Positions 10,903 to 21,497 of a stretch of 64,000 bases of DNA are shown here, one piece after another. Position 1 is the first letter of the stretch. Every line of letters begins with the position of its first letter. The notes under the pieces were generated by a model. That model had not been told where the DNA came from. It saw nothing but the letters and a program-made list of their open reading frames with translations, and made no database searches. Made by a program: the position numbers and the translations under genes. The stretch covers positions 20,669,633 to 20,733,632 of the forward strand of contig CM025855.1 in NCBI GenBank assembly GCA_003952965.2, read 5' to 3'. Source of the DNA: Morella rubra. Taxonomy: Eukaryota > Streptophyta > Magnoliopsida > Fagales > Myricaceae.

Positions 10903-11632
10903 ATGCGACCGATGAAACGAAGCCCTCGAACCCTACCTGAAGAACTATGGTCCGAAATGATAAGCAGGATAGTTCGTGACAACCCCAGAGAATGGCAAAG
11001 CCTCTGCCTAGTGTCCAAACAATTTTATCAAGCAGCTCATGGACCGACGGTCTATCGAAGGTTGAATTGAAGATATATCGCCTCCACACCCTCCAACCAA
11101 AGTCTGGAAAACCCTTCGCAACAAATGTTATGCGAGCAAAAACCCACATGAACTCTTCATCCGAGGTAGCGAAAAAATACACAACAACAGAAGAAGGACT
11201 GAAGGAAGTCCACACTTTGGCAAGAGGAGGAAATCCGAAGGCCAAATACCTTCTAGCCATGGCCTATCACCATCAAGGAGGAAATTTGAGCAGACTGCCG
11301 TGGACATAATTTCAGAGCTCCGACAGGAACTACAAGTAGAGCAAATGGAGGCTGTGGGAGAAGCCATCCTAAATTAGGCATTAACTAGATGGGGTCATGC
11401 TGATGAACACCAATATAGATTGAAAAACATGTTGAAATGTCCTAAAGAAACATCTTGTTACATCCTGGAGACAGCCGAGATCCCGACCTCATTCCCAAAA
11501 TGGTGGGTCACCTATCGACACTATTTCTGCGACATCTGCTATGCAAACAAAGAGTTTCGATATTGTGATATATATTCATGTTCCACAGGAGATATTGTTG
11601 AATGGGTGATTCCCCCTTGGACCGAGATGTAA
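10903..11632 (+). pseudogene. F-box-type host gene carried inside the Tat element
   Basis: The ATG at 10903 opens a 55-codon frame whose residues 11-45 fit an F-box: LPEELWSEMISRIV, then WQSLCLVSKQFYQAA. F-box proteins bind SKP1 and give target specificity to SCF ubiquitin ligases. After a TGA at 11068 the homology continues in other frames: KCYASKNPHELFIRG (near 11120), GLKEVHTLARGGNPKAKYLL (near 11195-11250), VDIISELRQELQVEQ (near 11303), and after a TAG at 11375 a long tail with WWVTYRHYFCDICYANKEF ending at TAA 11630. F-box followed by short helical repeats and a Cys-containing tail is the layout of a plant F-box subfamily related to At1g67623/At2g35280; I give that from memory of the family. 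The gene is in sense with the element and has few lesions, so capture seems fairly recent, or the ORF was long maintained by the element family. Confidence 0.65.
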
Positions 11633-11735
11633 TCATTAATATAGATTCAGTTATGTCATGCATTAGCTTCTTTCTCCCCATACCTCAGCATCGAAGCATA
11701 GCAAACATTCTCAACCCGATTCTGCAAATCTGCTC

Positions 11736-11750
11736 GAGAATGGGGGGACT
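11736..11750 (+). other. Polypurine tract
   Basis: GAGAATGGGGGGACT lies immediately before the 3' LTR start at 11752. Purine runs at this place prime plus-strand DNA synthesis in LTR elements. Confidence 0.8.
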
Positions 11751-11751
11751 C

Positions 11752-12194
11752 TGATGGTGCCAATACTGAATCACACCCAGCCCAAACCAATTTGGGCTGA
11801 AAAATATGATTACTTCCTCAAAAGCCCAACATTACAATCCAACCCACGTAGCGTATTTTCCAAAAGATCTAGTAGTAGTTACGAATAACCGTGAGAAAAA
11901 GTGGAAAGGACATCATGAAGCACGAACAAAAACTGCCTACTAAAATCTCAATTAGAGGAAGAAAAAGAAACGTGGGCAATAGTGCTATAAAAAGAGAAGC
12001 TAACGATGAGAACATGTAAGTGATTTCTGAGGTGAAAAAATAGCAAAAACTCAGATAAAAGTGAAAGACTAATTTAAGCTTCGGAGGTTCCACATCTCGG
12101 GACCCGGGGTCTTTTATTGTTTTACAGGAAAAGATTCGGGAAGATCAAGCTGCATTTACTTTGACGTATTAGGCATAAATCAACTGATTTATCA
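11752..12194 (+). repeat. 3' LTR of the Tat element
   Basis: 443 bp with the same TGATGGTGCC start and TTTATCA end as the 5' LTR. A single deletion of about 70 bp near 11868 accounts for most of the length difference. GGGGA follows at 12195-12199. Confidence 0.93.
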
Positions 12195-12199
12195 GGGGA

Positions 12200-12689
12200 T
12201 AAGTTCATAAGATCTAGTATTTTTGTTCTCTTTGTATTGGATGGTTAGTTGCTTGGGGGATGGTTAGGACAATTAGAGGGGAGGTTTGCAAGCAACCTTT
12301 CGAGTGGTCTGAATGCTATAGTGAGATGATGGTATACAGTGTTGTTGCAAATGTCGATGTTGAGACTGTTGGTATCTCATTCGAGCTTCTTGCATTATGG
12401 ACTTCTTAGGCAGGTATTGGAAGATAGGCTAGACCCTAGGAAAGCTGCAGTAATGAAGGGTAAAACGAGGATAGTAAACAAGTGCATGTCATGGGGACGG
12501 CACGTGCTCCGTTTACCTTGAGAAATAATGGCAAATGAGGGTCCAGGGTGAAAATCAAAGAATTATTAAAGATTTGGGGCTCAATGTCACAAAATCGATA
12601 AATCGGGTTACAAAATGAAAATGCCCCATTATTTAGAGGTGCAAAGTGTATTTTCCACCCCCCGCCCCCAAAAAACAAAGGTTCCCTCA
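12200..12689. other. Unassigned sequence right of the Tat element
   Basis: A 60-codon plus-strand frame (12339-12521) looks faintly protein-like but matches no family I know, and the surrounding frames are closed. I see no supported gene. Confidence 0.35.
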
Positions 12690-13120
12690 CTGGTTTTAAT
12701 TGAATGCAGAAAAAGACAAACGAACTTCTAGACCCACAATAAAATGCTATCACACAACCTGTTACAATCTTTGACTTCCAAACATAAGCCTAGAAGTACG
12801 ATACCATACACATTAATCTTTATACTAGATAAGCATTCCGTGAACATGAAGATCTTTCATAAAAATGGATCCACTGAAAGGTAACCCAAATCACCATTAC
12901 CTTGAGAGCATTCCGAAACATGACTCAATATACCTGTCTACAACATTAAAATATTTCTATCTCCAATCTTTTTAATGATGAGAACACCAAAGAAAACCCA
13001 AAACTCACATGCATAAGAGAAAAAGACAAATGCGTAGAAAAAGATAGGACTATCAATCATTCTAGTCCCTCCTTTTTCATCCATATGGTCTATCACCCTT
13101 AGATGCTCTATTTGTTTCAA
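12690..13120 (-). pseudogene. RLP pseudogene: 3' flank, membrane segment and C-terminus
   Basis: Matches 22930-23335 of the intact receptor-like protein gene, including the DEKGGTRMIDSPIFF block and the FYAFVFFSYAC membrane segment. At about 13088 the text jumps from the copy of 23337 to the copy of about 24978, so some 1.6 kb coding for the LRRs is missing. The break lies at the short word TATGGT / TATCA, consistent with an end-joining deletion. Confidence 0.82.
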
Positions 13121-13708
13121 TTGACAAAAGGCTGCAGCAAAATGAGTTTGGCAAATGAGTATAGCAAAGAATCTACACTACATATTTTGTGAATTATGGT
13201 CGTATGTTATTGCCTTCCAAGAAGGATAAGACACTATGGTGGTTTCACCGACTAAATGTTGTCTAAGGTCTAAGAAACTTGAAATTCTCAACTCTTTTGT
13301 ATTGCAGATTGTAAGTGAAAAGAAATAGAAAAGAAATATGTCAGTTAAATAGATCCATAACAAACATATAGAAGTTTGCCTTAAAGCAGAATGAAGCTAG
13401 AAATTTATTATGGTGCCCAAAATGAATTAAACCTTAAAATAAATGTCAGAAAACCATTAAAAAAGCCTACAAAATAGGCTGATTTTTGCAGATTTTAGGG
13501 GCTGACCTTAAGTAATAGCAGAATCATTCTACCTACAGTATTGGCCGAGACTTCATGAATCAGTCAAACTGCATTGAGTTGAAACTATATGCATTGTAGG
13601 ACCTAGAAGGATGTGACTGAAATAACGAAAACCATCTGAGATGTGAATTGAAACAGGGTAAAATTTTAAAGATGCATTTTTTTTTTGCTTTAAAAAATAT
13701 GTAAAAAA
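13121..13708 (-). pseudogene. RLP pseudogene: start of LRR exon and intron remnant
   Basis: 13095-13180 matches the first codons of exon 2 and the CTGCAG acceptor of the intact gene (24980-25075). 13180-13708 then follows the intron (25083-25825) with gaps. The match stops at 13708, where an insertion begins, and resumes at 15136. Confidence 0.8.
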
Positions 13709-15135
13709 AATCTATTTTTCTGAATAATGTCGAGAAGCTGTCATTGCATATTGAATTTGATGGGCCATAATATGACTCATTAAGCCACCAGGCCAGCCTG
13801 CATTCACTTGGCCTGTTAGGCCCTTGATCGACCCATGTTTGTTTTAGGGAGAGACTACTAATGGGTCATAACATGATCAACCCAGCCCATTGAAACACAC
13901 TAGCCCATCTGCAGTCTCACCCAAGGCCATGGGCACCCTCTAGACCCTCGGCCTGAGTAAGTACAAGTTAATTCTCTCCAAAACTCCAGGAAAGATAACT
14001 AGTCAAGAGGCTTCAGGACTCCAGGTAAGACAAGGAGTCTTGAAGCCCATACCGCTAGACTCCCTTTTGGACTCTAGCACCCCCCCATCTTATAAATAGT
14101 AGGTACCCCCTTTATATTTTCTCAAGCTAAATTACTTCTCTAGACTAAACTCTTCTCAAGATCTAACTTTGGCATCAGTCTTCATATCCGACGCCTCACC
14201 TCTTATTATTCTCTTTCAATTCTGAATGGCACCAACTCTTGGTGATTTTGGCATCATCAGAATCTTTAGAACAAGTTACAATAAAGAATTAAAAACTATA
14301 GATCCAAGTAAACAAAGCTGCAAAAGTACCAGTGAAACCAACAAGAGTCGATAAACCGCATAATGCTCCACGTCATGCAAAGATAGCAAGTTGCTGGATA
14401 TGGTAGATGGCAGCTCCCGGAACTAGTTAAGAGCTAGTCATTGAACTAAGAAAAAGCAGCAGCCTAGACAAATGCAACAGAGCCCAAAAGGGGGCCGACA
14501 AGGCAAAAAAAGTGGTCAAAAAAGCCCACCCAGGGTTGCCACAACTAAAAATGAACAAACGAGCTCACCAACGGGCCTAAGAAAAAGCAACAATGTAGAA
14601 ATACAAAAAAACAAGCTCCCATAAACCAAGAGAGGCTGGAGACAGCCAGGCAAGGCGGGGAGAGGGTGGCACGCGCAGCCAAAAATGGAACAAATCTGGC
14701 CAGATATGAACGCTCAGAGGTGCTGGAGCTAACCAAGGGGCGTTGGCTCCAAAGATCGCCGGAAAAAGCCCGGGCAAGGGGAACAAAGTTCGGGCGCGTG
14801 CAGCTGACCGGCAACGAGAAGGTGTAGAAGGGACAGGCCGGAGGAGCTGGTGCTGATGGGCTGATGCATGGCCTCCGAGGGTGAGCAAAAATTCCAGGAT
14901 CTGGCCTCCAAGTCTTCTAGCAAAAATCGAGAAAAAAAAGGAGAAGGGGAGGAGATTTGGCTGAGCTTAGCAGAAAGAAAGGTGCCAGGGAATGAAGGAG
15001 GATCGGAGGAACCGGAACTCCTCCCGTTGCCGAAGATCAGAGTAAAGGAAGAGGTTGGGCTAGTAGGGTTTGGGGTATCCTATAGATAAGGAAGAGCCTC
15101 TCTCTCTAGAACATATTCGGGTATAATGAAGTTAG
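13709..15135. mobile_element. Unidentified 1.4-kb insertion in the RLP pseudogene intron
   Basis: The intron copy is interrupted between 13708 and 15136, and GTAAAAAA occurs on both sides (13701-13708 and 15136-15143), fitting an 8-bp target duplication. The insert has a TATAAATAG box near 14092 and a GC-rich part at 14640-15060, unlike its AT-rich surroundings. No protein domain was recognised in any frame. Parts near 14100-14270 resemble the 3' end of a Ty3/gypsy LTR, but terminal repeats were not found. Confidence 0.55.
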
Positions 15136-16316
15136 GTAAAAAATAATCATGAGTTCATGACGTAAAATTGGTCGGGTCAATTGATTAGTGCTTGCAAATC
15201 TGGTGTTTTCTTCAGTAACAATACAACACCTACTCTTATCCCTGTTATTTGTCATGAATTGGGCATGAAGAAGGCAGATTTGGAAGGGAAATATTTTGGC
15301 CTCCCTTTTAATATCCCAAGGTCTAGAAAGGCTGCCTTCAAGGATATTTAGGATTGAGCATTCTCTAAATTGGAGGGATGGAAAGCTCAGTGTTTATCTC
15401 AAGCAAGTAGGCTCACACTTATCAAGTTGGTAGTAGCAACTATTCCCATTTATTCGATGTCGACCTTCCTCATTCCGAAAAGCTGGTGTCGAGAACTTTA
15501 TCGTGGCATGAAAGAAAAAATTTGGGGTTCCAAGTAGATAAAAGACACTTCACTCCTCAAGCTTGGTCGTCTATATGTCACCCCAAATCTGTAGTAGGGT
15601 TGGGGTTGCAGAGGATGTATCACATTAATAGATCCTTAGTGGCTAAATTGGGTTGGTTTGTTTGCAAGAATACGCAGTCCCTTTGGGTACAAGCTCTTCG
15701 AGCTAAATACCTCAGGAACTCCTCCTCGCTGAGCAATTGTCCTAATAGATAGCAAAGTTCTTGGATTTGACAAGGTATTCTGATGTGTAGGGATATCTTG
15801 GACAAAGGGCTACTGTTTGTTGTCAAAGATGGTAATCAGATTAACCTCTGGAAGGACCCTTGGATTCAAGGTATGCCTGGTTTCAATGCCCAACCAGCTT
15901 TTGATGTCCAAATGTTACTCTTTCCAGATGCTACTGTGGGGGATTTGATTGATGCAGATCTAAATATTTGGAAGAGGACCTCTTTGGATCAATTCTTCTC
16001 ACCCACTTGTGTCAATCCCCCTTAACTCACCTTTGTCCTCCGACTTGTTGACATGGCATCTTGACAATTCTAGAATTTTCTCAGTAAAATCTGCTTACCT
16101 TTGTGACCAAGATTCTAGATTCCAACCTCAGGTGGATGCTCAGCTTGTCAATTGGGAGAAGTTTTGGAAGGTCCAAGTGAAAGGAAGACTCGAACTGATC
16201 CTCTGGAAATTTGTGACTAAAGCGCTCCCTGTCAAATCTAATATGAGATTCTTGTTCGTACAAGTAGAAGAAGATTTTTTCTATTGCCCCCTATGCAAGA
16301 CTTTGGTTGAAACTAA

Positions 16317-16713
16317 GGGCATGTTTGTTTGCAAAAGTATTCTAGAATACAAATATATTCAACAAAATTTACAAAACGAACATCCAAAATCTCAAAAATT
16401 CATACACAAACACTAATACATTTTACACAATCTCCAACAACTTTTCACACAAACTCCATTATATTTTCAAAAAAAATTATAACAAATCTTCTCTCTCTAT
16501 ACTTTTTCACCTAACTCCAATATTTTTTTATTTAACAATTACATCAAATCATCTCTCTCTACACATTTTTACAAACTCCAACAAAAATTAAATATCTTTA
16601 AAACTTTTCACCAACTTTTACACAAAAACCTATAAAACTCTAATCTACATAAATATTCACAATTCTATCAAAATCCTACAAATCTTACAATTTTTTAGAA
16701 AACAAACATCCCC
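16317..16713 (+). mobile_element. Tourist-like MITE inserted in the LINE
   Basis: Starts GGGCATGTTTGTTTGCAAAA and ends with the near-inverse (reverse complement GGGATGTTTGTTTTCTAAAA). TAA flanks both sides (16314-16316, 16714-16716). A 3-bp TAA/TTA duplication with G-rich ATGTTTG termini is typical of PIF/Harbinger-derived Tourist elements. It is 397 bp, AT-rich and without coding capacity. It lies inside the zinc-binding tail of the LINE. Confidence 0.8.
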
Positions 16714-17136
16714 TAACGAACACCTCGCAATCCAATGCTTATTTGCTGAAATGTAATGGAGAGAGGCCCTGTGCCCTGTAAGGGTAACTGGAATGAAGCA
16801 GCTAGACATTTCCTCCTGGATGTCCATTGTGCTGAATGGTAACTCTACTCTTCCTTTTATTCAAGTTTAGGAGAGAGATTTTCTTTTGCAAGCTGCTATT
16901 ATTGTGGATGTCATGTGGTATGCCTGCAATCAATCTGTGCATGAGGGTATTGTTTTCCATCCATCTGATCTTGTTATTTCTATGAAGAGAAGGTTTTTGG
17001 AGCACCGGGCTGCTTGGAAGGAAGATGATATTGTGAGGAATCTGGTTTGGAATCCCCCAGAAGCAGGTGTTGTGAAAGTCATCTGTGACGTGGCTGTTTG
17101 AGGGAATTCTAGCTACCTTGTTGTTGTAGCTATAGA

Positions 17137-20100
17137 TAAAAGTTACAACTGCGGAAAATTAACTTACCAATTCTCTTTGTTGATCGCGAGAATTCTACAT
17201 TAATCTTCAGGTTCTTGTCAATCTCACAATCTTGAGAATTCCAAAATAGCAGCCTAAGTGTTCTGCCTCCTTCCTCTCCACTCTCACAATTGTCATAGGT
17301 TTTCTGAGTTCTGATGGCCAACTCTGAAACTAACAATTAGGGTAGACTATCTCATAGCTATCCTTATATATGAAAACCCTAGCTGTGATAGTGCGTGGAT
17401 CGTTAGGGATCTCAGATCTCAACCGTAGGATCACATGAAAAAACTTTTTTTCCATTAACTCCCTTATATTCTTTTTATTTCAAATTTTAGGCTTTTACTA
17501 ATTGTAATCATGTCCATCAACATATTAAAATTCACCCTCGAGAATTTGATATTGATTTGTGAAATCCTTTTTGCTAACAATTATAATCGTTTATTTATCC
17601 TTCCACTATACTATATTCCATATGAGTTAATAGGATCGGAATATAATCATTGATAAAATCTCAAGCTCATATAATTCGCAATTTTATAATTTGTTACTCG
17701 TTAGACTCTCAAATTGTTTCAAAAATAATTTCACAAATAAATATATATAATATATTAATTTCGAAAAAAATTTCACAAAATTCCTATGGCTAGAGATTTC
17801 TTTTTCTTGAGTCCAACCCTATACAAATATACTTGAATATACCTTTTGTAAACATGATCGTATTTTAGTAGGTATTAAGAATTTTTACCTTTTGTAAACA
17901 TGATCCTATTTTAGTAACCATGCAACAACTTGTAAAAATAAATAGAAACTATCTATCATGAATCCATCTCATGCCTCATACGATATGTATGTGAATATTC
18001 GTAACCCTTGATTTCCCTTTTGACCACCAAATAAACACAATATTCACTATTTTAGCGTACGAGTTTATATAACCATTGTCTAAATGACATGTAATTTTGG
18101 TCAATACCCTCATTCCGCATACACCCTCATTTATCTTCTAAAGAAATAAATGGACAAACTATAAATGAAAATATTGGAATCCCTTATTTTAGTTTCATCC
18201 AACATTTAATAAAAAAAAAAAATTCTACTTAACAACAATGGGGGGTCATGGGATTAGTTTCATTTAAACAATCACATTTAACACTTGCATTAAAAAAAAA
18301 AAAAAAAAAACATTTGGTCAACCCAGTCAAACCGGGTTGGTAAATGGTCAACGGTCAATCGGGTTGAACCGTTGATCCACTGGTCCGGGTCCAACCGGTC
18401 GGTGTTGGATAGCGATTTGAGTCATACTCGGACCAAATCAGAGTCATTGTCCGGGTCTAACCCGGACCTGAACTGGGTCCACAGACCCAAATCCAACCCA
18501 TGCCCCTCAACCCCGCACGGGTTGCCATGGCCCGGATCTTATCCGGCCATAGGCTTGCCCAATAGGGCCCTGTGCGTCTCCCTTTCCCTTCATTTTTATT
18601 TTAGCGGTTTGGGCTTCTGCATGGGCCAGCCCAAAGTTTCTGTTTAATAAAATAGACCGGTCCATTCTTTTAAAAAAAACATTAGCCTCCATTTTTAAAA
18701 TAAAAACCATCCCAACAACATTTTAAAACAACGAAAAAGCCCAACCTTTAAAAATAAAAAAACTGGGCCGGGTAGGACTAGGGATGCCCTATACAGTTGC
18801 CTAAAAGGTGCCCTAGAGATGGGGAAGTGGTCATCACTGTTGGCCGCCGTCTACCACTGGCAGGCCACGTCTAGCCAGTCATAAATCGGACGCTGGTCAA
18901 CTTTCCCAGCAGTAGCTGCCGTGCGGCCTACCGGCGCGTCGCTAACAGGCGATTGGAGGCAAAAAGCACCCACACTCGTGTCTTACACGGTGTGCTGGTG
19001 GTGGTCCATGACCTTATGGTCGCCGAACCTCCACCTCCTCCGGTTAGAGGGCTGCCCCAGTCACACTATGTTCCTCTCTGGCCAGTGGTGCAGCAGCAGC
19101 CATCCTTATAGCCACCGGCCATATTCTATAGAAAAAAGAAAACTTATTCTTTAACTCCCAAGAATAGAAACACATGTTATTCATACAGTCCATATCAAAT
19201 TATAAGATACGAAGAGCACATGTTATGGTATACGAAACCAATTCAGTTTTTCTCAAAGAGGCTTCCAACAATTCGTTTGTTTCAAAAATTCTAAACAATT
19301 CAATTCAATTCTACAAATAAACAGTAACAAAATTGAATAGTTACAATCCGAATAAGACAAACGGAAAAAATATTCTTTCTTTGTTAATCACAGTATCTCA
19401 TACTATAAAGAATTTTCTTTCATGCGATTTCAAGAACGAGGAAAAGCATTTGATTATTCAATGATATTGTGGTACGAACTAACCTGAAGCTCTGATGCCA
19501 CTGAAAGTTTCAAATGGAGAAAATTAACTTACCAATTCTCTTTTTTTAATCCCCAAAATTCTTCAATAATCTTCAGGTTCTTGTCGATCTCACAATCTTG
19601 AGAATTCCACAACAGCAACCCGAATGTTCTACCTCCTTCCTCTCCACGCTCACAATTGTTTTAGGGTTTTCTAAGTTTTAATGGCCAACTCTTAAACTAA
19701 AAAATAGGGTAGACTATCTAATCGTTATCCTTATATATGAAAACCCTAGCTGTGATAGTGCGTGAGATCATTAGGGATCTCAAATCTCGACCGTAAAATC
19801 ACATGGAAAACTCTTTTTCCATTAACTCCCTTATATTCTTTTATTTCGAATTTTAGGCTTCTACTAATTGTAATCATGTCCATCAACATATTACAATTCA
19901 CCCCTAAGAATTTGAGATTGATTTATGAAATCCTTTTTGCTAACAATTATTCGTTTATTTATCCTTCCACCATACTATATTCCATATGAGCTAATAGGAC
20001 CGGAATATTATCATTGATAAAATTCCTAGCTCATATAATTCTTGATTTTATAATCTGTAACTCATTAGAATCTCAAATTGTTTCCAAAACAATTTCATAA

Positions 20101-20764
20101 ATAGATGAAAAATATTTTTACAAAATTCCTTTAGCTTGAGATTTCTTTTTCTTGAGTCTAACCCTATACAGATATACTTGAATATACTATCTCATGAAGA
20201 GACTGGTGATTCTTTATTGAGCATTTATACAAACTCATTATCATGCACAAGACCCAATGTTGTCTGGAATATTTGACCTAAAAGATCATCACCAAATGAC
20301 TCATCAGAGTACAAGTACACAATAAACAAATTTGCACAAACCTCTTAGGTCTAAGGATACATAAACAAATTGTGTTGAATACCTTCTCAACATCAATGAT
20401 CACTTATAGAAGGTATCCATATTTGATCTCGTTCAGTGCATGTACTCTTACAGTGCACCTACTCGTTTGCTTAAGGTCACCACCTCGATGACTGTGTACA
20501 TCATCCTATTTAATAGAGGCACAATGAGTGTAGACCTATTGTACATAAAATGTACCTTGGTCTAGAACAAAACATCAAGTGTATAAGGAACCGAAAAGTC
20601 ATACTCCCCCACCTTTGATTCATTAATCATTAGCATGACTTTTCTACAATGTCACTCAATAATAACCATGTAACATCTTTTGTCACAATATATTGCCCAG
20701 TGTAATAAATATAAACACGTGGTATCTAAATAACAATTATCTAAAATAATGATTTTTAGAGCAT
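17137..20764 (-). mobile_element. Non-autonomous LTR retrotransposon inserted in the LINE RNase H region
   Basis: Two long direct repeats, 17137-17845 and 19502-20191, agree closely (AATCTTCAGGTTCTTGTC and ATCTCACAATCTTGAGAATT in both). Next to the right repeat lies GCTCTGATGCCA (19489-19500); its reverse complement TGGCATCAGAGC is close to the initiator-Met primer site, so the element reads on the minus strand. The interior (about 17.9-19.49 kb) has no gag or pol. Similarity between the repeats stops near 17845/20191 although non-LINE sequence continues to about 20764. One LTR is therefore partly lost or the right boundary is complex. Confidence 0.6.
19489..19500 (-). other. Primer-binding site of the minus-strand LTR element
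   Basis: Reverse complement reads TGGCATCAGAGC, one base different from the common plant initiator-Met site TGGTATCAGAGC. It is one base from the LTR start at 19502. Confidence 0.65.
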
Positions 20765-21235
20765 ACTTCTTACAAGGGACCATGCAGGCACTATCTTGTT
20801 AGGGCGCAGTGTGTTTGTGTGCTCTAACAACCCTCTCCTAGCTGAGCTTAGAGCTATCCTTTTCGCTTCCCAGACTGCCCAGTTTATTCAAGCTCTTCAA
20901 GTGATTATCCAAAGCGACTCTTTAAGCTCTTGTAGAATTGTTAACGATCCTACCTTCATTTTTGAAGGTCCATTGGTCGCCTACGCCAATCTCATCAGAG
21001 AGTTTTTGGGCAGACACCAGAGTTGGTTTGTGAAGTGGATTCCGTGTAGGCAAAATCAAGTGGCACACCAGATGGCTGCTTGGATTGCTTCTGATTTAGT
21101 TTTTGATTTCTCTTCTGTTGCTTGTTTACCTCTGTCTGTTACTTCCGCGGATGATCCTTTGGATCCTCCCTAATGCTTTTGTGGAATAGTGGTTTTTGTT
21201 TATGAATTTGCTTAGAAAAAAGAAAAAGAAAAAAG

Positions 21236-21497
21236 ATGGATAGATACGGTAAAGTTTCTCACATTGCAGCGTCCCTCCGATGTTCATGCCTTTGAGTCCA
21301 AGGATTTCAAGATCATCGAATAAAGTCAACGAAGTTACATTTGGATACCATGTCCCTGATGGTGCACTGTTACTTTCCAAATTGATACTGATAACCTTCT
21401 CTAATTACTGTCAGCACAATTGATCCCATTTGCGTTATAACAGCAGTCCTTTCCGTCGAAGTCCGCAAAGGCTGAATCATTAGTGGAGTTTCTGGCC
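21236..21497 (-). pseudogene. RLP pseudogene: first-exon remnant
   Basis: Matches exon 1 of the intact RLP gene (25861-26110): NSTNDSAFADFDGKDCC, then after frame changes APSGTWYPNVTSLTLFDDLE and a GTLQ end with a GTGAGA donor. Homology stops at about 21497, before the signal peptide. Together with 12690-13708 and 15136-15167 it makes one decayed gene copy now spread over 8.8 kb by insertions. Confidence 0.83.

Larger units (their letters stand above)
1406..12194 (+). mobile_element. Ty3/gypsy LTR retrotransposon, Tat lineage, degenerate
   Basis: The boundaries are seen directly. The 5' LTR begins TGATGGTGCC and ends TTTATCA, and the 3' LTR has the same ends. GGGGA flanks both sides (1401-1405 and 12195-12199) as a perfect 5-bp target duplication. 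A primer-binding-like TTGGCGCC follows the 5' LTR and a G-run polypurine tract precedes the 3' LTR. The pol order is PR, RT, RNase H, second archaeal-type RNase H, integrase; in plants the second RNase H marks the Tat lineage (Ogre, Retand and Grande relatives). Stops and frameshifts in every domain make it non-autonomous. It also carries a tandem array, an F-box-like gene downstream of integrase, and an anomalous duplicated block at 3098-4838. Confidence 0.93.
15168..21235 (+). mobile_element. 5'-truncated L1-like LINE, split by two later insertions
   Basis: Three coding parts are visible. 15240-15780 is the end of RT (LGMKKADLEGKYFGLPFNIP, LTLIKLVVATIPIYSMSTFL, then a PKSVVGLGLQRM block). 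15780-16310 is the zinc-binding RT tail (NLWKDPWIQG, SVKSAYLCDQ, CPLCKTLVET). 16720-17130 and 20765-21170 are an RNase H domain (WNPPEAGVVKVICDVAV, AELRAILFA, WFVKWIPCRQNQVAHQMA). It ends in an A-rich tail at 21211-21235. The unoccupied site is preserved at 25835-25870: GACATAAAAAGATGG there corresponds to GACGTAAAA on the left and AGATGG on the right here. Frames are broken, so it is dead. Confidence 0.88.

Noticed and set aside
10608..11260. Two long minus-strand frames within the Tat 3' region
   Set aside because: Their translations are low-complexity and domain-free; the plus strand gives a coherent F-box-type reading over the same bases.
13740..14270. Possible solo LTR of a Ty3/gypsy element (TATAAATAG box, GGCATC words)
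   Set aside because: No TG...CA ends with flanking duplication could be found, so it is left within the unidentified insertion.
14545..14923. Three overlapping minus-strand frames in the GC-rich patch
   Set aside because: High GC lowers stop frequency, all three frames are open, and none shows a domain.
19921..21000. Possible extra LINE or gene segment between the right LTR and RNase H
   Set aside because: No coding blocks before 20765; the text fits LTR or unknown non-coding sequence better.
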